Origin: Gordionus sp. m RMFG-2023
Taxonomy: Eukaryota; Nematomorpha; Gordioida; Chordodea; Parachordodidae
Direction of reading: 5' to 3'
DNA: 64,000 nucleotides
Assembly: GCF_954871325.1 (NCBI RefSeq)
Contig: NC_088776.1
Span: 9,245,985 to 9,309,984, forward strand
Position 1 is the first letter of the stretch. Every line of letters starts with the position of its first letter. A model generated the notes under the pieces. The model was not told the origin of the DNA and made no database searches. It worked only from the letters and a program-made list of their open reading frames with translations. This document shows, in pieces, positions 50,401 to 62,400 of this stretch. The position numbers and the translations under genes are program-made.

Positions 50401-53400
50401 ATAAATGATGTTTTAATTCAAATAATAAATGGTTTATATATCTGATAAATAAAATTATTTGTTTTATAAATTTGATGAAATTAAATTAATCTGTTTTAAT
50501 TGACCATTTAAAAAATTAATTTAGTTTTAAAATTTTGTGAAAGTTATTGAAAATAAAACTAAGGAGGAAAAACATTATTCCCAATATATTAAGATTTTAT
50601 AATATCCGTGCAAAAGTAAAAAATTTATTAAGTAGATGTAGTGTCTTAAAGTTATAAGAAATTTGTGTATTTTGTAGCAATAATAACCTGAGGATGATAA
50701 AAAAAACATAAGTTGGTTCGCAGGTAAGTATCGATTCAATCTTTAATTATTATTTTTTCTTAATATATTTATTTAAATAGTTCGAAAACAATAAAATAAA
50801 TTTATTCAACCTACCTATTTTTTTTACTGATAATTTAGAATGAGAAAAAAATTAGAATATTTTTATAAATTACATTAAATTGATAAACGCCATCTTGCGG
50901 ATTGAATATTAACGATTTACATCTGATATATAATCGTAGTAATCAAGAAATGAACGTTTTCTTATCTCCATAACCCTTCGCTACAAAGGTGGGGTAAGTG
51001 AATGTTTTTAAATTAAAAAAGATGCATGAACTATCAAATATTTTTTTTAATTACTGATGTTTAAAATTTATTTAACTATAAAAAATATATTTATTTATTT
51101 CATATGATTAGAAAGTTCCATATCAAAATTTATTGAGCTAAATGAAAATGTTTATAAATTTTCAATAATACAATTACAATTATTAAACAGAAAAATTTTT
51201 TATTTTAAAAAAGTATGGAATAAATATTATATAAAAAAATTTCTTTAATTTATTTATTAAAAAAATAAAGTAATTTTTTTTACTTAAAATATATAAATTT
51301 TTTTACTTAAAATATATAAATTTTTTACTTAAAATATAATAGTAAAAATACCATAACTTTATTTAGAAGTAAATGGAACTAGAAATTTTGTATTTATTAT
51401 CTCTAATATTTTTACAATTAAAATTTTAGGTCTTAAATTTTATTATTTTCTGAGATATATCTATTTAAAATTTAGAATAAAATAGACCTCACCTATGTAA
51501 CCGCGGGTGTTTTTTCCACCTATGTAGTGAAGGGTTAATGTATTTAAAATTTAAGGAGACTATATAGTGTAATGTTAAATTTTTTTTTAAAATATTTTTT
51601 TCCTACTCCGGGATTCGAACTCAGGACCTAACGATACGAAGACAAATACCCTTCAGCCCCCCTTTAACTTAATATTTTGTTATAATTCTTCATATATATT
51701 TGATTTATTAAAATTAACTTAATTTAATCAATATTTTTTAACTAGTATTATTATCATAATTTTGATACCACTACCGCTTTGTAGGCTTGAGAAAATTTTA
51801 CCACCATTATTATGTGTATAAAACTGGCTTGGAAATTTTTTTAATGTAAATATTTTTTAAAAAAAAATTATTAATACCATTTTCTGAATCTCCTTGATAA
51901 ACTATACACGATTCTATATTCATTTTTATAAAAATTATCTATATTGACCGTGGACGCGTATTTTAGTCAAAAAATGAAAAAGAAGTGTTTTTTCAAAATT
52001 TTACTAAGTTACTACTTTTTTTAAATAAAAAAAACATTTTCTGTATCCATTTAATGAGCTAAATATGAATCTGCTTTTATTTTTTAAAAAAATGTATCTT
52101 GACCGTGGACGCGTAGTTTTTTCATGTAAAAAATTAGTATTTTAAAAATTTTACTAAGTTATCACTTTTTTTTAAAATAAAAAAACATTTTCTGTATCCA
52201 TTTAATGAGCTAAATATGAATCTGCTTTTATTTTTTAAAAAAAACTGTATCTTGACCGGGGACGCGTAGTTTTTCATTTAAAAAAATAAAAGCAGATTCA
52301 TATTTAGCTCATTAAATGGATACAGAAAATGTTTTTATTTATTTTAAAAAAAAGTGGTAACTTAGTATTATTTTTAAAATACTAATCATGAAAAAACTAC
52401 CGGTCAAGTTACATTTTTTTAAAAAATAAAAGCAGATTCATATTTAGTTCATTAAATGGATACAGAAAATGTTTTTTTTTTATTTTTAAAAAAAGTGGTA
52501 ACTTAGTAAAATTTTGAAAAAACACTTCTTTTTTTTCATTTTTTGACTAAAATACGCGTCCCCGGTCAAGATAGATTATTTTTATAAAAATGAATATAGA
52601 ATCTTGTATAGTTTATCAAGGAGATTCAGAAAATGGTATTAATAAAGCCAGCTTTATACACATAATAATGGTGGTAAAATTTTCTCAAGCCTAGAAAGTG
52701 GTAGTTGGTATCAAAATTATCATAATAATACTAGTTAAAAAATATTGATTAAATTAAGTTAATTTAAATCAAATATATATGAAGAATTATAACAAAATAT
52801 AAAGTTAAAGAGGGGCTGAATGGTAAGAACATTTGTCTTCGTATCGTTAGGTCCTAGGTTCGAATCCCGGAGTAGGAAAAAAAATATTTAAAATTTTTTT
52901 TTAACATTACACTATATAGTCTCCTTAAATTTTAAATACATTAAGGAAAGAAAACGTTCATTTCTTGATTACTACGATTATATAATATATCAAATGTAAA
53001 TCGTTAATATTCAATCCGAAGATGACATATATCAATTTAATATAATTTATAAAAATATTCTAATTTTTTTTTCATTCTAAATTATCAGTAAAAAAAATAG
53101 GTAGGTTGAATAAATATATTTTATTGTTTTCGAACTATTTAAATAAATATATTAAGAAAAAATAATAATTAAAGATTGAATCGATACTTACCTGCGAACA
53201 AACTTATGTTTTTTTTATCATCCTCAGGTTATTATTGCTATAAAATACACAAATTTCTTATAACTTTAAGACACTACATCTACTTAATAAATTTTTTACT
53301 TTTGCACGGATATTATAAAATCTTAATATATAGGGAATAATGTTTTTCCTCCTTAGTTTTATTTTCAATAACTTTCATAAAATTTTAAAACTAAATTAAT

Positions 53401-56400
53401 TTTTTAAATGGTCAATTAAAACAGACTAATTTAATTTCACCAAATTTATAAAACAAATAATTTTATTTATCAGATATATAAACCATTTATTATTTGAATT
53501 AAAATATCATTTATTAAATATATGATGATTTATATAACATATTATTATGGTATAATTTAAAAAAGATATTCTTTTAATAGTTGATAATAAAAAAAAAATA
53601 ACTATAAGTAAAATAAACAATTATAATTACATTATATTGTATACATTATACATTAAAAAGTAAGCATAATATGGTTAAAAAAAATAAATATTTTTTTGTA
53701 AAATAGTATTGGTGTTTCATTCCTGGTTGTCTTTAAAGATGTTGTTAAAATTTTAATCGTTATCCAATGGATCATATGACTAAGGTTTCGTCTTACGAAT
53801 GTTTGATAAGTGTATTATGTTTGATGACGATATCTGTTTTCTTGAATAATTATATAATTATTTTTAAAAATATTTATTCAATAAGCATGATTATTTTGAT
53901 AATAATATTAAAATTTATAAATAACTATTTAACTTTGTATTAATTAAAGAAATTTTTTCTCTATGGTGGTTTTAGCCATAAAAAGTTAGAAATTATTTAT
54001 TTACACATTTTTATGTTTCCGCTCTTAGCCACGTGGAGGCAACCATTTTTAAGAGCTTTTAGATCTTAGTTTAAAAAACAAGACCATGGATATATAGCGG
54101 GTTTAAAATTTTAAACCTAAAATATAACCATTATATTAGATTTAAAAAATTTAAAATTTGTTAATTAAAAAAAAAAATTACTCCCCATAATCTAATAACT
54201 CATCATCTGTATTATGATCATTATTAGACTTGGGATTAATATCTAATCTAAACATCCGACGCCAAGTCAACTCAGGGTTCTTGGTTACTTGGTGTCGGCG
54301 CCGTTACTGGAATAGGCATTGTGGGTATCGGCGCCGATACCGGGATTGGGATTATGGGAATCGGCGCCGATACATGAATTGGGATTATGGGAATTGGCGC
54401 CGTTACGGGGATGAGGATTATGGGAATCGGCGCCAATAAGCGAGAGGGCACGTGGAATTAGGCTCTCGGGCACGGCCCTCTTGACAAAATCGGATGATAT
54501 GATCGCCACCGCATCTATAGCATCCAGATGTACGTCGAGAGCCTCTCGAGGAAGATCCTCTTCCTCCGTACCAATAGTTGGTACCATAGCCCCTCCTAGG
54601 GCTACGCGACCTGCGAGACCGTCTGTCTCTAACAGGCCTCACTATATTGAGCATTTGCCCATATAGTCGGGAAGCTTCCAGTCTAGCTTCCTCCAACAGG
54701 TTATCCAACTCGATCGATCAATCATGCGGATTGATATCGTTATTACAAAGTGACCGACCCGAAAAGTCGAACTCATCTAAAAATAATAAAATAAAGGGAA
54801 GATACAAATTAAATGTTTAAAAATTAATATCCATATGCTTTACTTTAATTTTTTTATATTGCGTTGGTTTTTTAGACCCTTTATATTTAACCAACTTTAA
54901 TTGACCACATGTCGAAACTATATCATCATCATTTAAAATCCGTCCTTTCATCATTGCGATGAGACGATGACGACGTTCTTTATCACTTAATTTATCCCAA
55001 TTTTTGCCCAAAATAAATTTCTTATAACTTTCAACAACAAACTGCCCGTTCAAGTTCTTTCTCTTGTACCCTATTCTTATTGGTTATTTTTTATATTAAA
55101 GTGTGTAATGGGGAGGTCTTTCTATCTACTAAAGACTTTAACATACTATTAAACGATTCACAATCTTTGTTCGACCATAAATTAATAATTATTTTTTTAT
55201 GTAATGGCTTATAAATATAAGCAAATAAATTATCTTCTAATTTTTTATTTAAATAATTCAGAAATGAATTATATCTTTTTTCGACACAATATGATTTTAA
55301 TTGCAAAATTCTATGATGAAACATTTCATCATTAATCAAAAATACAATTCCCTCTTTGCCAAAGATATTACGTAAAATTTTTTTGCGATGTTTTACATCA
55401 ACTCCCTCTTTGTCTCTCAAATATTTAATAATATTTCTTCTCACATTAACATAATAAATGATCCCATGTTTTAAAATTATTTCTAATAGCAGCGATCTTC
55501 GTTAATTCCTCATCGCTATTAATTATTAGATTATCAACATTTATATCATGTGCGGTAAAGAGGTGCTTTAAATGAGAAAAGAAATAATTAAACGTCTCTA
55601 AATTAGATTTACCGTGCAAAAATATAGGACCCATATATATCGGATGGTTTCCTCTTTGCTTTCTACAAACTGCTTTATGTTTGTATATATTTGCCATAAC
55701 AAATAATTCAGATAAATTGTAGGTTTTATCTACACTTAATATACAAGGTTTAAGTCTATGACACATATATTTTACTGCATGTGAGAAGAAATATGATTAA
55801 ATATTTGAGAGACAAAGAAGGAGTTGATGTAAAACATCGCAAAAAAATTTTACGTAATATCTTTGGCAAAGAAGAATTGTATTTTCGATTAATGATGAAA
55901 TGTTTCATCATAGAATTTTGCAATTAAAATCATATTGCGTCAATGAATTATTAAAATAAAAAATTAGAAGATAATTTATTTTCTTATATTTATAAGCCAT
56001 TACATAAAAAATAATTATTAATTTATGGTCGAACAACGATTGTGAATCGTTTAATAGTATGTTAAAGTCTTTAGTAGATAGAAAGACCTCCCCATTACAC
56101 ACTTTAATAGAAAAATAACCAATAAGAATAGGGTACAAGAGAAAGAACTTGAACGGGCAGTTTGTTGTTGAAAGTTATAAGAAATTTATTTTGGGCAAAA
56201 ATTGGGATAAATTAAGTGATAAAGAACGTCGTCATCGTCTCATCGCAATGATGAAAGGACGGATTTTAAATGATGATGATATAGTTTCGACATGTGGTCA
56301 ATTAAAGTTGGTTAAATATAAAGGGTCTAAAAAACCAACGCAATATAAAAAAATTAAAGTAAAGCATATGGATATTAATTTTTAAACATTTAATTTGTAT

Positions 56401-59400
56401 CTTCCCTTTATTTTATTATTTTTAGATGAGTTCGACTTTTCGGGTCGGTCACTTTGTAATAACGATATCAATCCGCATGATTGATCGATCGAGTTGGATA
56501 ACCTGTTGGAGGAAGCTAGACTGGAAGCTTCCCGACTATATGGGCAAATGCTCAATATAGTGAGGCCTGTTAGAGACAGACGGTCTCGCAGGTCGCGTAG
56601 CCCTAGGAGGGGCTATGGTACCAACTATTGGTACGGAGTAAGAGGATCTTCCTCGAGAGGCTCTCGATGTACATCTGGATGCTATAGATGCGGTGGCGAT
56701 CATATCGTCCGATTTTGTCAAGAGAGCCGTGCCCGAGAGCCTAATTCCACGGTGCCCTCTCGCGTATTGGCGCCGATTCCCATAATCCCTATCCCCGTAT
56801 AGGCGCCTATACCCACAATGCCTATTCCCGTAACGGCGCCGACACCAAGTAACCAGGAACCCTGTGTTGACTTGGCGTCGGATGTTTAGATTAGATATTA
56901 ATCCCAAGTCTAATAATGATCATCATACAGATGATGAGTTATTAGATTATGGGTAGTAATTTTTTTTTTTAATTAATAAATTTAAAATTTTTTAAATCTA
57001 ATAATATAATGTCAGGTTTAAAATTTTAAACCCGCTAATATATCCATGGTCTTAGTTTTTTAAACTAAGACCTAAAAGTTCTTAAAAATGGTTGCCTCCA
57101 CGTGGCTAAGAGCGGAAACATAAAAATGTGTAAATAAATTATTTCCAACTTTTTATGGCTAAGACCATCATAGAGAAAATATTTCTTTAATTAATACAAA
57201 GTTAAATAGATATTTATAAATTTTAATATTATTATCAAAATAATCATGCTTATTGAATAAATATTTTTTAAAATAATTATATAATTATTCAAGAAAACAG
57301 ATATCGTCTTCAAACATAATACACTTATCAAACATTCGTAAGACGAAACCTTAGTCATATGATCCATTGGATAACGATTAAAATTTTAACAACATCTTTA
57401 AAGACAATTAGGAATGAAACACCAATACTATTTTACGAAAAAATGATATTTATTTTTTTAACCATATTATGCTTACTTTTTAATGTATAATGTATACAAT
57501 ATAATGGTAACTATAATTGTTTATTTTACTTATAGTTATTTTTTTTTATTATCAACTTTATTTAAAGAATATCTTTTTTAAATTATACCATATAATAATA
57601 TGTTATATAAATCATATTATATTTAATAAATGATGTTTTAATTCAAATAATAAATGGTTTATATATCTGATAAATAAAATTATTTGTTTTATAAATTTGA
57701 TGAAATTAAATTAATCTGTTTTAATTGACCATTTAAAAAATTAATTTAGTTTTAAAATTTTGTGAAAGTTATTGAAAATAAAACTAAGGAGGAAAAACAT
57801 TATTCCCAATATATTAAGATTTTATAATATCCGTGCAAAAGTAAAAAATTTATTAAGTAGATGTAGTGTCTTAAAGTTATAAGAAATTTGTGTATTTTGT
57901 AGCAATAATAACCTGAGGATGATAAAAAAAACATAAGTTGGTTCGCAGGTAAGTATCGATTCAATCTTTAATTATTATTTTTTCTTAATATATTTATTTA
58001 AATAGTTCGAAAACAATAAAATAAATTTATTCAACCTACCTATTTTTTTTACTGATAATTTAGAATGAGAAAAAAATTAGAATATTTTTATAAATTACAT
58101 TAAATTGATAAACGCCATCTTGCGGATTGAATATTAACGATTTACATCTGATATATAATCGTAGTAATCAAGAAATGAACGTTTTCTTATCTCCATAACC
58201 CTTCGCTACAAAGGTGGGGTAAGTGAATGTTTTTAAATTAAAAAAGATGCATGAACTATCAAATATTTTTTTTAATTACTGATGTTTAAAATTTATTTAA
58301 CTATAAAAAATATATTTATTTATTTCATATGATTAGAAAGTTCCATATCAAAATTTATTGAGCTAAATGAAAATGTTTATAAATTTTCAATAATACAATT
58401 ACAATTATTAAACAGAAAAATTTTTTATTTTAAAAAAGTATGGAATAAATATTATATAAAAAAATTTCTTTAATTTATTTATTAAAAAAATAAAGTAATT
58501 TTTTTTACTTAAAATATATAAATTTTTTTACTTAAAATATATAAATTTTTTACTTAAAATATAATAGTAAAAATACCATAACTTTATTTAGAAGTAAATG
58601 GAACTAGAAATTTTGTATTTATTATCTCTAATATTTTTACAATTAAAATTTTAGGTCTTAAATTTTATTATTTTCTGAGATATATCTATTTAAAATTTAG
58701 AATAAAATAGACCTCACCTATGTAACCGCGGGTGTTTTTTCCACCTATGTAGTGAAGGGTTAATGTATTTAAAATTTAAGGAGACTATATAGTGTAATGT
58801 TAAATTTTTTTTTAAAATATTTTTTTCCTACTCCGGGATTCGAACTCAGGACCTAACGATACGAAGACAAATACCCTTCAGCCCCCCTTTAACTTAATAT
58901 TTTGTTATAATTCTTCATATATATTTGATTTATTAAAATTAACTTAATTTAATCAATATTTTTTAACTAGTATTATTATCATAATTTTGATACCACTACC
59001 GCTTTGTAGGCTTGAGAAAATTTTACCACCATTATTATGTGTATAAAACTGGCTTGGAAATTTTTTTAATGTAAATATTTTTTTAAAAAAAAATTATTAA
59101 TACCATTTTCTGAATCTCCTTGATAAACTATACACGATTCTATATTCATTTTTATAAAAATTATCTATATTGACCGTGGACGCGTATTTTAGTCAAAAAA
59201 TGAAAAAAGAAGTGTTTTTTCAAAATTTTACTAAGTTACTACTTTTTTTTAAATAAAAAAAACATTTTCTGTATCCATTTAATGAGCTAAATATGAATCT
59301 GCTTTTATTTTTTAAAAAAAATGTATCTTGACCGTGGACGCGTAGTTTTTTCATGTAAAAAATTAGTATTTTAAAAATTTTACTAAGTTATCACTTTTTT

Positions 59401-62400
59401 TTAAAATAAAAAAACATTTTCTGTATCCATTTAATGAGCTAAATATGAATCTGCTTTTATTTTTTAAAAAAAACTGTATCTTGACCGGGGACGCGTAGTT
59501 TTTCATTTAAGAAAATAATTTTTTAAAAATTTTACTAAGTTATTTTTTTTTTTTAAATCATAAAAAACATTTTTTAACTCATCTTATAAAGCTAAATAAG
59601 ATTTTTTATTAATATTATATAAATTAAATCCGTTTGACCGGGGACGCGTAGGACGCGTATTTTAGTCATGCCTATAAAATCTCATTTAGCAAAAAATTAT
59701 CATTATTTTTTTAAATGGTATTTTTATTGAAATGTAGGACATCCTCTATAATTACTTCTACCCCTAAATCTTTACCCGCAAAAACAATTACCACCCCAAA
59801 ACATCATCATAAAAATGATGAGAATTCGAAGGATGTGGAAATGGTAAAATTCGATAAAACTATCGTTAAAGACCCGAATTGGCTTATAAACCCTCTTTTA
59901 CGATATTTGAATCCATCGCATCGAAATTATGCTTATAGATTGTCGTACCAGGGACCTTCCTTGGTGCAGGAATATATGGAGAGAGTTAGGCCTAAGATTA
60001 TGAAATCTGTGGCAAATCAGATGAAGCATTATGGAATAGATGAAGTATTATTTTATTTATTATAAAAATTTTTTTTAAAAATACTATCTAGGGCTAAGGA
60101 TTATTATAATTCTATTTGGTTAGAATATTTATTTATTTATTTAAATAAAAAGGAGTATATTAAATTATTTTTGTTCCTATTTCAATTAACTCACAAAAGG
60201 AATATTTGATAAATATATTTACAAAAGGATCTTCTATATAAATCATCCTCTTAAAGGTGGCCTCGGTAAATTACTTTCCTATATGTTTCCCAATCTATGT
60301 ATATATATATACCTGTATTATAATTAAGGCTGTGTCGATCCACAAATTTTTCACCAATACGATCCGATATTATTGAAAAACTGATCCTATATCTAACCGA
60401 TATTTATATTGATTATTATTTACCAACTATCTTTGAACCAATGTGATAGACAATATATTCTATTTTTTTAAAAAACCAACTAACTTTCATTTTTTATATT
60501 CTCCAAAAAGTTATTAATCTCATTTAAAATATTAGCAATGTTTAGTGAATGTAGTGTTATTAAACAGCTCTATTATTACCTAAATCTCGAAATTTTGCCA
60601 ACAGAAGTCCAAACTTCTGCCCTCTACGAGCAAAATAAATAAGCATGATTAATATATTTTTGCCCAAAATATTGAGTTACAAACTCGTTAGATATTTTCA
60701 AATCTTCTTGTTGTGGTGCACAATTTTTAACTATTTTTTTTAAAACATATCAACAAATAAATTGTATCTTTTCCTTTCATTAATTTATTATTATTAAATT
60801 ATTTATAAAATAAAAAAAAATTATAATTATATATACAATCATAAGATAATCCAAAACAATAAAACTGAATGATAGAAAGAAATTATAATTAGCCTGCAAG
60901 GAAGAATTTCTTTTATTTGATTTTATGGGGGGGGGGGATGCCTTTGATCGTAAGACACTTCATCGTATTTTTCGTCCAACTAGTTCAATTCGTTCTAATA
61001 CATTAAAAATTAAATTTTTACCATTCCAAATGAATTAATAACATTTTTATCACTTCAAACTTGTTTATTATATTTAACAGGTTTGGAATAGTAAAAATGA
61101 TTGATTCATTTGGAAAAAATGTTATTAATTCATTTGGAATAGTAAAAATGTAATTTTAAATGTATTTATTTATGTTATTATAGGATTCAATTTCTACAGC
61201 AAATTAAGAAGCATTTTATTATTCAAATATAGATTATTTATAATTTATAAGACAAATATTTATTATTTATAATGTATAAGACAAATATTTATTATTTAAA
61301 ATGTATAAAACAAAGAAATATGATTAAGAATACAATTAATAAATATAAATTATTCAACATGTATAAAACAAATATAAATTAAATATTATCAAATACATTT
61401 GAATTGTATACTAATTTAATATAAGCTGATGATTTATCAGCAATGATTATTATATTGTGTAGTCAGCTTTCCCAAATTTCTTTCTTTTAGGATATATTTG
61501 GAATTTGTTTTTTTAGAGTCATTCCTAGATCGATCTGAACCTTTTTTAGCTTGAGGTTTCTATGATCCAATTGTATAAGCTTTATAAAGGAATAAATATT
61601 TGGATGGGACGACTTCACCGACTTATTTAAGGCTGAATGCCATCCTTCAAGGTGATTGTTTGTCCGGGGACCATCCATTGCATATCTACTACACATCCCT
61701 CGAGAAAATTGAATTGTGCCCTATAAAGAAAAAAATATATATAAATAATATTTTTTTAAATTTTACCTGTCCAGGTTTTATCCATATATAGAAACAAAGG
61801 ATTGAGGTCAATATTTACACGAGCCAAAGTTTTACTAATATCTAGGACATCATCAATATCCTCAAGCTTGAGAAGAGGTAAAATGCACATCCTTACAATT
61901 TTTCTGACTATGGGATTTTCATGATATATTTTTTTTAGCAGTAAAGATCTAACTTTTCTCCAAACACTTTGAGTTAAATGGGAAAAACACCCAAATTATA
62001 GGATAAAAAAAAGTAAAGAATATTATCAATTAACCTTTGATTTGTAAATTTATAAATACATTATACAAGGCCTCTATGGCTGCCTTTTCAAAATCTAATT
62101 GAACATATTTTGGACTAAGTATAAAGTTATAGTCCTCACATATCTTTTTTATCATTTGGAAGAGTTTTATATAGGTGGATTTACTTTTATTTGGCAATAA
62201 AGCATATATGGCTACTACCATATGCTCTTTATAATAAATATGAAAAGTGTATAATTGTTTGTAAATTTTGGTGGAAATGAAAAAGGTGCCATCCATGTAG
62301 ATGGTTTCAGCCTCTGCAAGGATTCAATATATTCATGTGTTGATAATATTAGGATCTCATTATTATCATTGGCTAAGAGAAATGGTTCCCCTTCAAATGT

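Larger units (their letters stand above)
45034..52257. repeat. MULE1 tandem unit 1
   Basis: Left arm 45034-48219, loop 48220-48555, right arm 48556-52257. The offset to unit 2 is exactly 7,225 bp through the coding core; only homopolymer-length changes appear towards the end. Confidence 0.88.
52258..59486. repeat. MULE1 tandem unit 2
   Basis: Near-identical direct copy of unit 1. The junction lies at GGGGACGCGTAG, a motif present in all the terminal repeats, which fits unequal exchange or replication slippage between ends. Confidence 0.88.
44909..59672. mobile_element. MULE1: Mutator-like element, tandemly doubled palindrome
   Basis: Ends GGCATGACTAAAATACGCG on both sides (inverted), followed by over 100 bp of matching terminal sequence. 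The 9-bp target duplication TATAAAATC at 44900-44908 and 59673-59681 is the Mutator signature length. The interior is two 7.2-kb tandem units, each an inverted repeat of about 3.2-kb arms around a 336-bp loop. Coding parts are fragments of a MULE transposase and a zinc-knuckle frame. It sits in a DZIP1 intron. The original single-unit element would be about 7.5 kb. Confidence 0.85.
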
